DNA of 64,000 bases from Actinomadura rifamycini DSM 43936 (GCF_000425065.1 NZ_AULB01000014.1:1-64000); one strand, 5' to 3'; positions 17,960 through 29,647 are shown, counted from the first letter of the stretch. Program-made: numbers and translations. The notes: generated by a model not told the origin, from the sequence alone.

Positions 17960-20355
17960 CGCGAGATCTCCCTCGGGACGAGCAGCGCCACCGGGAGCTG
18001 CGCGAACACCTCGGCGGCGGGCAGGTCGGGCCCCCAGTGGTACGCGCCCGTCAGGACGTCGTGCCAGCCCTGCCGGCCCGCGCCGACCGTCGTCGAGCCC
18101 CAGCCGCCGCGCCGCTCCAGGCCGACCGGCAGCCGGGTGGCGAGCGCGAGCGCGTCGCCGCGCGCGAACCCGACGACGTGGTCGGCGGCGGGCCCCCGGG
18201 CGGGCAGCGGCTCGTACCCGGCCGCGGGCCCGAACCAGTCGGGCCGGGACCGGCGCAGCCGCAGCGTCCGCATGGTGACCAGCAGCTTCTCGTCGTCGAC
18301 GTCCTTCGGGGCGCGGCCGGTGTCGAGGCGGTGCAGCCGCTCGCGGCGCAGCCCGTAGTCGACCGGGCGCCGGTTGTCGGGGTCGACGAGCCCGAGCGCG
18401 GTCATCTCGCAGCCCTGGTAGACGTCGGGGACGCCCGGCATGGCGAGCTGCACGAGCTTCTGCCCGAGTGAGTTGACGCGCGCGTACGGGTGGAGGCGGG
18501 AGACGAACGCGGTGACGTCCGTGATCAGGTCGGGGTCGGCCAGGACGCGGCGGGCGTGCTCGCGGACGGCGTCCTCGTACCCGGTGTCCGGGTCGAGCCA
18601 GGACGTCCGCGTCTTGGCCTCGCGCATCGCCTTGGTGAGGAACTCCGTGAGGCGGCCGGCCTCCAGCGGCCACGCGCCGACGAGCGTCTGCCACAGCAGG
18701 TACTCCAGGTCGGGCTCCAGCGGGGAGCGGTCGCCGCCCCACCAGTCCCGCCAGCGGTGCACGGCCTCGGCCCACGCGTCCGGAAGCTCCGACAGGACGT
18801 ACAGCCAGGCCCGGACGTCCTCCTGCCGCTTGGTGTCGTGCGTGGAGAGCGTCGTCAGGGTCCGGGGCCAGTCGCGGGCGAGGCGGACGCAGTGCGTGTG
18901 GAAGTCCGCCGGCTCGACCGAGAACCGGCCCGGGTCGCCGCCCACCTCGTTCAGGGCGGCCATGCGGTTCCACCGGTAGAACGCGGTGTCCTCCACGCCT
19001 TTGGCCGCGAGCGGCGCCGTCGTCTGCTGGAACCGGATGATGAACTCGGGGTCCGTTTTCTCGCCCCGCCCCAAGGCGAGGTCCACGATCGTGTCCAGGT
19101 CGCCGTGCAGGTCCTCAGACAGCCGTGTGCGCGCGCGCCTGGCGGCCTCTTCCAGGACCTCGACGGCCTGGGGCTGGGCGTCCTCCCCGGGGACGACGTA
19201 CGCGCGGTACACCGGCATCGCGACGAGCAGTTCGACCAGCGCGCGCCGCAGCCCGGGGCGGTCGCCCGCGACGCGGTGCAGGACGCGCGCGAGCCGGTCG
19301 ACCTCGGGGCGCAGCCCGTGCTCGGCCGCGTACCGGCGGGACTCCCGCTCGGCCTCCGCGAAGTCCGCCGGGCCGCCGGTCAGGGACGTGTACAGGTCGG
19401 TGAGCGGCTTCTCGCCGTCCGGGTCGACGAACAGGCCGCCGATCACCGGCAGCGAGTCGTACCCGGTCGTCCCCGCGCACGGCCAGTCGGACGGCAGCCG
19501 CTCCGCGCCCTCGGTGATCTTCTCGACGACGAGCCACGCGTCCGGCACCCGGGCGGCGACGCGGCGCAGGTAGCCGCGCGGGTCGGCGAGGCCGTCCGGA
19601 TGGTCCACGCGCAGGCCGTCCACGAGGCCCTGGTCGGCGAGGTCGAACGGGAGGGCGTGGGTGGTGTCGAACACCTCCCGGTCCTCCTGGCGGAGGCCGA
19701 TGAGCCCGGAGATGTCGAAGAACCGGCGGTAGTTGGGCTCGCCGTCCCCGGGCAGGACGAGCCGTCCGCCGCCCGCGTCCCAGTCCACGTCGAACCAGCG
19801 GGCGAAGGGGGACGACCGGCCGTCGGCCAGGACGGCGGCCAGCGGGGCGTTCAGGTCGGGCGGGTCGGGGATCGCCATGTGGTTCGGGACGATGTCGACC
19901 AGCAGGCGCAGCCCGTGCGCGCGGAACCGGGTCGCCATCGCGCCGAACGCCTCGGCGCCGCCCAGTTCGTCGGCGAGCCGCGCGTGGTCGACGACGTCGT
20001 AGCCGTGCGCGGAACCGGGCGCCGCCTTCAGAACCGGCGACAGGTAGACGTGGGACACGCCGAGCGCGGCCAGGTAGGGCGCGAGCGCGGCGGCCTCGGC
20101 GAAGCCGAAGTGCTCCTCGGGCGTCCCGCGGAGCTGGATGCGGTAGGTGCCGGACGGGGGTGCGGCGGGACCGTCCGCCGGGATCTCCTCAGCCATGTCG
20201 TCCTCGGTGGGGTCGGGGGCGTGGTCGGGCGGGGAAGGCTGGTGGGGCGGGGGTCCCGCCGCGCCGGGCCCGGGCGCGGACGGGCCCGGCGCGGAGGGGT
20301 CGGGCGCGGAGGAACCGGGCGCGGACGGGTCGGGCGGGCCCGGCGGGTCAGGCAC
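17956..20355 (-). CDS. treY: Malto-oligosyltrehalose synthase, TreY
   Basis: TreY isomerises the reducing-end alpha-1,4 bond of maltodextrin to the alpha-1,1 bond of a trehalosyl unit. The conserved start of the domain is GTYRIQLRGTPEEHFGFAEA. Other hallmarks are VDIVPNHMAIP, the nucleophile motif DGLRVDHPDGLADPRGYL, the acid/base VVEKI and the long insertion typical of the family. From the GTG at 20355 the protein has 799 residues and overlaps glgX by eight bases. An internal ATG at 20196 with GAGGA upstream would remove a 53-residue Ser/Ala/Pro-rich leader encoded by tandem repeats. Either start may be used. Confidence 0.93.
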   Translation of the reverse strand: MPDPPGPPDPSAPGSSAPDPSAPGPSAPGPGAAGPPPHQPSPPDHAPDPTEDDMAEEIPADGPAAPPSGTYRIQLRGTPEEHFGFAEAAALAPYLAALGVSHVYLSPVLKAAPGSAHGYDVVDHARLADELGGAEAFGAMATRFRAHGLRLLVDIVPNHMAIPDPPDLNAPLAAVLADGRSSPFARWFDVDWDAGGGRLVLPGDGEPNYRRFFDISGLIGLRQEDREVFDTTHALPFDLADQGLVDGLRVDHPDGLADPRGYLRRVAARVPDAWLVVEKITEGAERLPSDWPCAGTTGYDSLPVIGGLFVDPDGEKPLTDLYTSLTGGPADFAEAERESRRYAAEHGLRPEVDRLARVLHRVAGDRPGLRRALVELLVAMPVYRAYVVPGEDAQPQAVEVLEEAARRARTRLSEDLHGDLDTIVDLALGRGEKTDPEFIIRFQQTTAPLAAKGVEDTAFYRWNRMAALNEVGGDPGRFSVEPADFHTHCVRLARDWPRTLTTLSTHDTKRQEDVRAWLYVLSELPDAWAEAVHRWRDWWGGDRSPLEPDLEYLLWQTLVGAWPLEAGRLTEFLTKAMREAKTRTSWLDPDTGYEDAVREHARRVLADPDLITDVTAFVSRLHPYARVNSLGQKLVQLAMPGVPDVYQGCEMTALGLVDPDNRRPVDYGLRRERLHRLDTGRAPKDVDDEKLLVTMRTLRLRRSRPDWFGPAAGYEPLPARGPAADHVVGFARGDALALATRLPVGLERRGGWGSTTVGAGRQGWHDVLTGAYHWGPDLPAAEVFAQLPVALLVPREISR
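20271..20330. repeat. Four tandem 15-base units in the treY 5' region
   Basis: Four consecutive 15-base copies of a CGGGCGCGGACGGGT-like unit encode SAP(G/D)(S/P) five-residue repeats if the GTG at 20355 is the treY start. Units differ at a few positions. The length is a multiple of three, so copy-number change would keep the frame. Confidence 0.75.
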
Positions 20356-22549
20356 GGCGGAGCACCTGGATGGATCGCGCGGCGACCGGGACGGTCTCGC
20401 GGGCCTTCACGACCGGCGACTCCTCCTCCGCGAGCAGGGGGTCGGCGGTGTCCAGCACCTTGATCCACATCTGCCCGTAGGGGGCGGGCGGGAGGACGAA
20501 CGGCAGGTCGCCGTCGTGCGCGTTGACCAGCAGCATGAACGAGTCGTCGCGGATCCGCCGGCCGCGCCGGTCGGGCTCGCCGATGGCGTCGCCGTTGAGG
20601 AACACGTTGAGCGACTTGTTGAACCCGGCCCGCCAGTCGCGGTCGGTCATCTCCTCGCCGCTCGGGCGGAACCACACCAGGTCGGGCAGGTTCTCCGGCT
20701 TCGCGCGGGCGCCGCGGGCCTTCCGCTTGCGCTGGTCGCCGCGGAAGAACCGGCGGCGCCGGAACACCGGGTGCCGGGTGCGCAGCTTGGACAGGCGCCG
20801 AACGAAGTCGAGCATCGGCCCGCGCTCGTCGAAGCCGTGGAGGTCGGCGGGGTCGGTTGGTCGGGGCGAGCACGTGTCGTCGCGGAGGCCGGTCCAGTCG
20901 ATCCAGGAGAGTTCGGAGTCCTGGCAGTAGGCGTTGTTGTTGCCCTTCTGCGTGCGGCCCAGCTCGTCGCCGTGCGACAGCATCGGCACGCCCTGCGACA
21001 GGAAGAGCGTCGTGAGGAAGTTGCGCTTCTGCCGTTCGCGCAGGGCGATGACGTCGAGGTCGTCCGTCGGGCCCTCGACGCCGCAGTTCCACGACCGGTC
21101 GTCGTCCGTCCCGTCCCGGTTCGACTCGCCGTTCGCCTCGTTGTGCTTGTGGTCGTAGGAGACGAGGTCGTGCAGCGTGAACCCGTCGTGGCAGGTGATG
21201 AAGTTGATCGACGCGATCGGGCGGCGGCCGTCGTCGGCGTAGAGGTCGGACGACCCGGTCAGGCGGGACGCGAAGTCGGGCATCGTGCCCGGACGCCCGC
21301 GCCAGAAGTCGCGCATGGTGTCGCGGTACTGCCCGTTCCACTCCGTCCACAGCGGCGGGAAGTTCCCCACCTGGTAACCGCCCTCGCCCACGTCCCAGGG
21401 TTCGGCGATCAGCTTCACCTGGGAGACGACCGGGTCCTGCTGGACGAGGTCGAAGAACGCCGACAGCCGGTCGACGGCGTGCAGCTCGCGGGCGAGGGTG
21501 GCGGCGAGGTCGAACCGGAAGCCGTCCACGTGCATCTCGGTCACCCAGTACCGCAGCGAGTCCATGATGAGCTGCAGGACGTGCGGGCTGTGCATCAGCA
21601 GGCTGTTGCCGGTGCCCGTCGTGTCCATGTAGTAGCGCCGGTCGTCCTCGGCGAGCCGGTAGTACGAGGCGTTGTCGAGACCGCGGAACGACAGCGTCGG
21701 GCCGAGGTGGTTGCCCTCCGCCGTGTGGTTGTAGACGACGTCGAGAATCACCTCCATCCCCGCCTCGTGCAGCGCCTTCACCATCGACTTGAACTCCAGC
21801 ACCTGCTCGCCCCGGTGCCCGGACGACGAGTACTCGTTGTGCGGCGCGAAGAACCCGATCGTGTTGTAGCCCCAGTAGTTGCGCAGCCCCCGCCGCGTCA
21901 GCGCGTCGTCGTGGACGAACTGGTGCACCGGCATCAGCTCGACCGCCGTCACCCCGAGCGACTTCAGATGGTCGACGACCACCGGGTGGGCGAGGCCCGC
22001 GTACGTCCCGCGCAGGTCCTTCGGCACTTCCGGGTGGCGGGCGGTCAGCCCCTTGACGTGCGCCTCGTAGATCACCGTCTCGTGGTAGGGGATGCGCGGC
22101 GGCCGGTCGTCGCCCCAGTCGAAGTACGGGCTGACGACCACCGACCGCATCGTGTGCCGCGCCGAGTCGGCGTCGTTGCGCGAGCACGGGTCGCCGAACC
22201 GGTAGCCGAAGCACGACTCGTCCCAGTCGACCTCGCCCTCGACGGCCTGCGCGTACGGGTCCAGCAGCAGCTTCGCCGGGTTGCAGCGCAGGCCGCGGCG
22301 CGGGTCGTACGGGCCGTGCACCCGGTACCCGTAGCGGCGCCCCGGCATGACGCCGGGCAGGTAGGCGTGCCAGACGAACGCGTCGGCCTCCTCGAGGACG
22401 ACCCGGGTCTCCTCGCCGTCCGCGGCGGGGCCGTCGAACAGGCACAGCTCGACCCGCTCGGCGGCCTCGGAGTAGACGGCGAAGTTCGTCCCGGCGCCGT
22501 CGAACCTGGCGCCGAGCGGATACGCCTCGCCCGGCCACACCTGTGCCAT
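20348..22549 (-). CDS. glgX: Glycogen debranching enzyme, GlgX
   Basis: This 733-residue family 13 isoamylase-type enzyme hydrolyses alpha-1,6 branches of glycogen or limit dextrin. It starts with the typical MAQVWPGEAYPLGARFDG, followed by a CBM48-like domain. The barrel carries DVVYNHTAEGN, the nucleophile motif DGFRFDLAATLAREL, the acid/base KLIAEPWDVG and the transition-state Asp in FITCHDGFTLHDLVSY. The ATG at 22549 fits the family N-terminus better than an upstream in-frame ATG at 22636. It heads the operon and supplies linear maltodextrin to TreY and TreZ. Confidence 0.95.
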   Translation of the reverse strand: MAQVWPGEAYPLGARFDGAGTNFAVYSEAAERVELCLFDGPAADGEETRVVLEEADAFVWHAYLPGVMPGRRYGYRVHGPYDPRRGLRCNPAKLLLDPYAQAVEGEVDWDESCFGYRFGDPCSRNDADSARHTMRSVVVSPYFDWGDDRPPRIPYHETVIYEAHVKGLTARHPEVPKDLRGTYAGLAHPVVVDHLKSLGVTAVELMPVHQFVHDDALTRRGLRNYWGYNTIGFFAPHNEYSSSGHRGEQVLEFKSMVKALHEAGMEVILDVVYNHTAEGNHLGPTLSFRGLDNASYYRLAEDDRRYYMDTTGTGNSLLMHSPHVLQLIMDSLRYWVTEMHVDGFRFDLAATLARELHAVDRLSAFFDLVQQDPVVSQVKLIAEPWDVGEGGYQVGNFPPLWTEWNGQYRDTMRDFWRGRPGTMPDFASRLTGSSDLYADDGRRPIASINFITCHDGFTLHDLVSYDHKHNEANGESNRDGTDDDRSWNCGVEGPTDDLDVIALRERQKRNFLTTLFLSQGVPMLSHGDELGRTQKGNNNAYCQDSELSWIDWTGLRDDTCSPRPTDPADLHGFDERGPMLDFVRRLSKLRTRHPVFRRRRFFRGDQRKRKARGARAKPENLPDLVWFRPSGEEMTDRDWRAGFNKSLNVFLNGDAIGEPDRRGRRIRDDSFMLLVNAHDGDLPFVLPPAPYGQMWIKVLDTADPLLAEEESPVVKARETVPVAARSIQVLRRA

Positions 22550-22648
22550 GTCCCGCCCTCCCGTCGGTGCGCTGGAAGCCCTTCCCTGTGAGGGCTGGAT
22601 CACACCGATCGGGAGTCCTCTGGTCAGAACGGACATCCGTGGGCTACC

Positions 22649-22667
22649 TTAGGGGAGCCTTACCTTA
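22649..22667 (+). promoter_or_regulatory. IdeR/DtxR iron box upstream of bfd
   Basis: TTAGGGGAGCCTTACCTTA matches the IdeR/DtxR consensus TTAGGTTAGSCTAACCTAA at 15 of 19 positions. It contains a TACCTT that can serve as the bfd -10 box. Iron-bound IdeR represses siderophore genes but can activate ferritin genes in mycobacteria; the sign here is not evident from position alone. Confidence 0.7.
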
Positions 22668-22732
22668 TTGAGGACTCCCTAAGAGCCCAGGTCAGGCCCG
22701 GAACGAGAAGTCGGACGGAAGGCCCGAACCGG

Positions 22733-23122
22733 ATGTACGTCTGCATCTGCAACGCCGTCACCGAGGACGACGTGCACGGCTGCATGGCGAACGGTGCGTG
22801 CGCCACCGTCAAGGACGTCAAGGCCGCCTGCGGCATGAAGCCCGGCTGCGGCTCCTGCACCCGGCGGATCTCCGCGCTGGTCAGCGAGTACCGCACCGCG
22901 AGCGAGCTGGCGGACGCCCTCACCGGCGGGCCGCTCCCGCTGGCCGCCGTCCCCGAGCCCGCGCCCCCGCCGCCCGGCACCGTGGCGCCCGTCACGGCGA
23001 AGCCGGGCCCCGGAGCCCCCGAGACGTTCGTCGCCGACCCGCTCGCCGAGCGGCCGGCGGTGTCCGAACCCGTGATGTCCGACCAGGTCGAAAGGGGGAC
23101 CGCACCGCCCACGGCGGCCTGA
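22733..23122 (+). CDS. bfd: Bacterioferritin-associated ferredoxin (Bfd-like [2Fe-2S] protein), extended
   Basis: The first 60 residues are a BFD-type [2Fe-2S] domain with ligand cysteines in C4-x-C6 and C39-x-x-C42 (GMKPGCGSCTRRI). Bfd reduces the ferric core of bacterioferritin through haem to release iron. Typical Bfd is about 64 residues; this one is 129, with a Pro/Ala-rich, probably disordered tail. It lies downstream of an IdeR-like box and 131 bases upstream of bfr, which supports an iron-storage role. Confidence 0.88.
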   Translation: MYVCICNAVTEDDVHGCMANGACATVKDVKAACGMKPGCGSCTRRISALVSEYRTASELADALTGGPLPLAAVPEPAPPPPGTVAPVTAKPGPGAPETFVADPLAERPAVSEPVMSDQVERGTAPPTAA

Positions 23123-23253
23123 GCCTTCCCTAACCGAACAGCGGCGAGCGCCCATCCCGGAATTCCCGGATCAGGCGCCCACGAACCGTGCGAAACGGAC
23201 ACGCACCCCGCCCGGTGCTGTCACGCGCCGCTCGGCCATGTAAGTATGGCCAT

Positions 23254-23751
23254 ATGGAAGGCGACAAGGACATCATCAATCTCCTCAACGAGCAGCTCAC
23301 CGCGGAGCTCACCGCGATCAACCAGTACTTCCTGCACTCGAAGATGCAGGAGAACTGGGGCTTCACCCGGATCGCCAAGCACACCCGCGACGAGTCCATC
23401 GACGAGATGCGGCACGCGGAGCACCTCACGAACCGCATCCTGTTCCTCGAGGGCCTCCCGAACTACCAGAAGCTCGGCACGCTGCGCATCGGGCAGACCG
23501 TCATCGAGCAGCTCAAGGCCGACCTGGAGATCGAGAAGGAGGCCGTCGCCCGGCTGGTCCCCGGCATCGAGCTGATGCGCTCGCGCGGCGACATCACCTC
23601 CGCGCGGCTCTTCGAGCACATCCTCGAGGACGAGGAGCAGCACATCGACTACCTGGAGACCGAGCTGAGCCTCGTCGACGCCCTCGGCGAGCAGAACTAC
23701 CTGCAGCGGCTCACCGGCTCCCCCGGCGAGAACGGGCCCGACTCCGTCTGA
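23254..23751 (+). CDS. bfr: Bacterioferritin
   Basis: This 165-residue protein aligns without gaps to bacterioferritin through the active site. Ferroxidase ligands Glu18, Glu51, His54, Glu94, Glu127 and His130 and haem ligand Met52 (IDEMRHAEH) are all present. It assembles into a 24-subunit shell that oxidises and stores iron. The ATG at 23254 gives the canonical N-terminus. A TAAGTAT sequence starting 13 bases upstream may be a separate, near-leaderless promoter besides the IdeR-controlled bfd promoter. Confidence 0.97.
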   Translation: MEGDKDIINLLNEQLTAELTAINQYFLHSKMQENWGFTRIAKHTRDESIDEMRHAEHLTNRILFLEGLPNYQKLGTLRIGQTVIEQLKADLEIEKEAVARLVPGIELMRSRGDITSARLFEHILEDEEQHIDYLETELSLVDALGEQNYLQRLTGSPGENGPDSV

Positions 23752-23808
23752 CCGGACGGGCGGCCGGGCGGACGGGCCGACCGGACGGGTGCGGCGAGAT
23801 GCCGCGGG

Positions 23809-24834
23809 TCAGGTGCGGCCCGCGGCGGTGTCCGGGGGCCTGGGAGCGCGCCGCAGCACGTACGGCTGGATGATCCCCAGGCCCTGGACCGGGCGCCGCA
23901 CGATCCGGGTCACCTCGTAGGCCGGGTCCTTCTCCAGGGCCGCGGCCAGCTCGGCGTCGATCACCACCGACCCGGGCCGGGCCAGCGACGTGAGCCGCGC
24001 CGCCAGGTTCACCGTGGTGCCGAAGACGTCCCCCATCAGCGGCAGCACGGGCCCGTGCGCCACGCCGACCCGGACGTCCGGCACCTCGGTCTCGTCCTGG
24101 ATCGCCGCCGCGACCGTCAGCGCGATCTCCGCGCCGACCCGCGGCGACTCCGCACTGAACAGCACCTCGTCGCCGAGCGTCTTGACCACCCGGCCGCCGC
24201 ACGCCGCGATGATGTCCGACGTCGACTCCTCGAACCACTCCACGACCCGCGCCAGCTCGATCTCGTTCAGCTCCCGGCTGACCTGCGTGAACGACACCAT
24301 GTCCGCGAACCCGACGGTGGTCATGGGCCGTCCGGCGGAGTCGCCGTTCTCGCGGGTGGCGGCCGCCGCGAGCGCGCGCGTCCCGGCCGAGGCGAGCTGC
24401 CGCCGCCACGCGTGCAGGACGAGCGGCTCGAACTCCCCGATGTGCGACTCGGCGATCCCCACGATCGCGTTCAGCGCCTCGGCCGACGGCGTCTCGTTCG
24501 GGTCCTCGCTGATCATGCTGCGCAGCAGGCTGACCTGCCATTCGGCGAGGCGCGTCATCGTCTGCCCGAACGCCCGGACGAGCCGGATCACGCCCTCCTC
24601 GTCCAGGACGCCGTCCTCCACCAGCCGCCGCATCCGGCACAGCGCGTCGACGTCGCCCTCGGTGTAGGCGACGGCGTCGTCGGGCATCGTCGGGTAGCCG
24701 AAGGCCCGCCAGATCCGGCCGGAGAACTCCCGGGACACCCCCGACAGGCGGACGGCGTCCACGCGCGTGTAGCGCAGCTCGCCGCCGAGGAGGAGCTGCT
24801 CGATCTCCTTCGGATCCGGCAATCCGGGTGCCAT
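23809..24834 (-). CDS. Class III adenylate cyclase with N-terminal regulatory domain
   Basis: This 341-residue soluble protein has an N-terminal helical domain (about 1-160) like the regulatory domain of mycobacterial Rv1264-type cyclases, then a class III catalytic domain. Metal-binding Asp178 (FADMVSF) and Asp222 (GDEVLF), adenine-selecting Lys218 and Asp269, and transition-state Asn276 and Arg280 (VNLAAR) are all present, so it should be an active homodimeric cyclase making cAMP. In Rv1264 the N-terminal domain inhibits at neutral pH; the same here is inference. It is convergent with bfr and downstream of birA. Confidence 0.92.
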   Translation of the reverse strand: MAPGLPDPKEIEQLLLGGELRYTRVDAVRLSGVSREFSGRIWRAFGYPTMPDDAVAYTEGDVDALCRMRRLVEDGVLDEEGVIRLVRAFGQTMTRLAEWQVSLLRSMISEDPNETPSAEALNAIVGIAESHIGEFEPLVLHAWRRQLASAGTRALAAAATRENGDSAGRPMTTVGFADMVSFTQVSRELNEIELARVVEWFEESTSDIIAACGGRVVKTLGDEVLFSAESPRVGAEIALTVAAAIQDETEVPDVRVGVAHGPVLPLMGDVFGTTVNLAARLTSLARPGSVVIDAELAAALEKDPAYEVTRIVRRPVQGLGIIQPYVLRRAPRPPDTAAGRT

Positions 24835-24924
24835 CCTCCGCCCCTCAGTGCACCGGCGCGGTGGGCTCCGCCGGCGGCGTCGTGGTCCGGTACCAGGACA
24901 TATCGTGGCAGATCGCCGGGCGTT

Positions 24925-25809
24925 TCACCCGTCCGTCCCCCGGACGTGCACCACATCACCCGCACTGACCGCCCGATCGCCGGACGGCCCGGACACCACC
25001 AGCCGGCCCGACTCGTCCACGTCCCGGGCGGTGCCCGTCAACCGCTCGTCCGCCGGCAGCTCGACCCGCACCGCCCGCCCGAGGGTCGCGCAGAGCTCCT
25101 TGTAGGCGGGGCGGAGGCCGCTGCGCTCCGGATCGCCGTCCAGCGCCGTCCACTCCCGGTACCAGGTGCCGAACTCCCGCAGGATCGCGCGCAGCAGCGG
25201 CGCCCGGTCGCTCAGCGGCGCCCCCTCGATCGCCAGCGACGTCGCCGTCGGCACCGGGAGCTCCTCCGCCCGCAGCCCGACGTTCAGCCCGACGCCGACG
25301 ACGAGGCCGCCCTCGACCTTCTCCGCGAGGATCCCGGCCAGCTTCCGCTCCCCCACCAGCAGGTCGTTCGGCCACTTCAACCGGACGTCGACCGCGGCGT
25401 CCCCGGACTCGGCGTCCCGCGAGAACGCCGTCATCCGGCGGACGGCCGTCGCCACCGCGACGCCCGTCAGCAGCGGCAGCCACCCGAGCCGCGCCACCGG
25501 CACCCCGGGGCGCACCAGCACCGAGAACATCAGCCCCGACCGCGGCGGCGCCCGCCACGGCCGGCCCAGCCGCCCCCGCCCCGCCGTCTGCAGCTCGGTC
25601 ACCAGCACGGTGCCCTCCGGCGCGCCCTCCCGGGCCAGCGCCGCCAGGTCCGCGTTCGTCGACCCGGTCTCCTGCACCACCCGGACCTCGCGCCACAGCC
25701 CGTCCGGGCGGACGAGCGCGCGGTGCAGCGCCGCCTCGTGCAGCGGCGGCCGGTCCAGGTCCCCGTACGGTGAGTCGCTCACGTACCCATCCAACATCAC
25801 CGGCCCCAC
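24925..25809 (-). CDS. birA: Biotin-[acetyl-CoA-carboxylase] ligase, BirA
   Basis: This 294-residue ligase activates biotin as biotinyl-AMP and attaches it to carrier lysine. Motifs are ETGSTNADL, the biotinoyl-adenylate loop AGRGRLGRPW, KWPNDLLV and GVGLNVG, with a C-terminal SH3-like domain. It lacks the N-terminal winged helix of E. coli BirA, so it is enzyme only. The GTG at 25809 lies six bases after a TAGACG -10-like box; an ATG at 25797 is also possible. Its likely substrate is the acyl-CoA carboxylase alpha chain encoded at 53-54.8 kb. Confidence 0.94.
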   Translation of the reverse strand: MGPVMLDGYVSDSPYGDLDRPPLHEAALHRALVRPDGLWREVRVVQETGSTNADLAALAREGAPEGTVLVTELQTAGRGRLGRPWRAPPRSGLMFSVLVRPGVPVARLGWLPLLTGVAVATAVRRMTAFSRDAESGDAAVDVRLKWPNDLLVGERKLAGILAEKVEGGLVVGVGLNVGLRAEELPVPTATSLAIEGAPLSDRAPLLRAILREFGTWYREWTALDGDPERSGLRPAYKELCATLGRAVRVELPADERLTGTARDVDESGRLVVSGPSGDRAVSAGDVVHVRGTDG

Positions 25810-25819
25810 CGCCGCCGTC

Positions 25820-25825
25820 TAGGGT
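25820..25825 (+). promoter_or_regulatory. -10 box TAGGGT of the enoyl-CoA hydratase gene (bidirectional with birA)
   Basis: TAGGGT lies six bases before the ATG at 25832. A reverse-strand TAGACG at 25816-25821 lies six bases before the birA GTG, so the two -10 boxes overlap by two bases and polymerases would compete. Confidence 0.55.
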
Positions 25826-25831
25826 GCGGGC

Positions 25832-26608
25832 ATGGACGGAGTGACCCTGGTGCGGGACCACGAGCACGTCGCCGAGATCGTGCTCGACAGACCGGAAGCC
25901 CTCAACGCCCTCTCCACCGCGATGGCCCGCCGGCTCGCCGCCGTGTGCGCCGAGGTGGCCGCCGACGCGTCCGTGCGCGCGGTCGTCGTCGCCGCCGCGG
26001 GCGAGAAGGCGTTCTGCGTGGGCGCGGACCTCAAGGAGCGCAACTCCATGACCGACGCGGAGATCCTGGCGCAGCGCCCGGTCTTCCGCGCCGCGTTCGG
26101 CGGCGTCCTCGGCCTTCCGCAGCCGGTCGTCGCCGCCGTGCACGGCTACGCGCTCGGCGGCGGCTGCGAGATCGCGCTGTCCGCCGACCTGATCGTCGCG
26201 GACGAGTCCGCCGTGTTCGGCCTGCCCGAGGTCGGCGTCGGCCTCATCCCGGCGGGCGGCGGCACCCAGCTCGCGCTGCGCCGCCTCGGCCCCGGCAAGG
26301 CCGCCGACCTCGTCCTCACCGGCCGCCGCCTCGGGGTCGAGGAGGCCCTGGAGTTCGGCATCGCCGACCGCAAGGTCCCCGCGGGCTCCGCCCGCGAGGA
26401 GGCCCGCGCCCTCGCCGCCGTCATCGCGGGCAACTCCCCCGTCGCGGTCCGCGCCGCCAAGCGCGCCCTCCGCCAGGGCGGCGGCGTCCCCCTCGAGGCC
26501 GGCCTCGACATCGAGGAGAACGCCTGGCGCACCGCGGTCCTGTCCCCGGACCGCGCCGAGGGCATCGCCGCCTTCAACGAGAAGCGCAAGCCCGTCTGGC
26601 CCGGTTAG
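25832..26608 (+). CDS. Enoyl-CoA hydratase/isomerase (crotonase) family protein
   Basis: This 258-residue crotonase-fold protein has the oxyanion-hole segments [12 protein letters not shown] and [17 protein letters not shown], with the two glutamates expected for hydratase chemistry in GGGCEIAL and [17 protein letters not shown]. It would hydrate 2-enoyl-CoA in fatty-acid or branched-chain breakdown. The message is probably leaderless. It is convergent with a small membrane-protein gene, and the two stop codons overlap by two bases. Confidence 0.93.
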   Translation: MDGVTLVRDHEHVAEIVLDRPEALNALSTAMARRLAAVCAEVAADASVRAVVVAAAGEKAFCVGADLKERNSMTDAEILAQRPVFRAAFGGVLGLPQPVVAAVHGYALGGGCEIALSADLIVADESAVFGLPEVGVGLIPAGGGTQLALRRLGPGKAADLVLTGRRLGVEEALEFGIADRKVPAGSAREEARALAAVIAGNSPVAVRAAKRALRQGGGVPLEAGLDIEENAWRTAVLSPDRAEGIAAFNEKRKPVWPG

Positions 26609-26952
26609 AGCACGGCGACCAGGACGGCGGCGGACAGGTAGAACGCGGTCATCAGGTAGCCCAGGGCCATGCCCCACAGGGCGACCGTGCGGGCGTCGAC
26701 CATGTCGATGGTCACCTCGCCCGCGCGCCAGCGGCGGCGGGCGAGGTGGCCGCAGACGACCGCGGGGACGCCGAAGGGGAACAGGCAGACGGCCGCCACG
26801 GCCAGGGCCGGCGAACGGCCCTGCGCGGCGGCCGCGCCGGGGGGCGCCGCCGCGGCGTGCGCCGCGCGGCCGATGGCGTCCTTCGACACTTCGGCCGTGT
26901 AGTGCGGCGGCGGCTGGGGGTGGCCCGGGGGGTTCGAGGGGTGTCCTGTCAC
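26605..26952 (-). CDS. Small two-helix membrane protein, DUF4190-like
   Basis: This 115-residue protein has a Pro-rich cytoplasmic leader (about 1-45) followed by two hydrophobic helices around 46-70 and 90-115, with a polar segment between, as in DUF4190-type proteins. Function is unknown. The GTG start at 26952 sits seven bases after CATACT, again a leaderless layout. It is convergent with the crotonase gene, sharing two bases of stop codon. Confidence 0.7.
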   Translation of the reverse strand: MTGHPSNPPGHPQPPPHYTAEVSKDAIGRAAHAAAAPPGAAAAQGRSPALAVAAVCLFPFGVPAVVCGHLARRRWRAGEVTIDMVDARTVALWGMALGYLMTAFYLSAAVLVAVL

Positions 26953-27014
26953 GGACCGAAGTATGGCGTGCCGCGCGGCGGGGCGGCGCCCGTCCGCCGC
27001 GCGGCGCCGGGGCG

Positions 27015-29633
<2,619 letters not shown>

Positions 29634-29641
29634 GTTCCCCA

Positions 29642-29647
29642 ACCCTA
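29642..29647 (-). promoter_or_regulatory. -10 box TAGGGT of ppc
   Basis: TAGGGT on the reverse strand lies eight bases before the GTG at 29633, giving a leaderless or nearly leaderless message. Confidence 0.5.
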
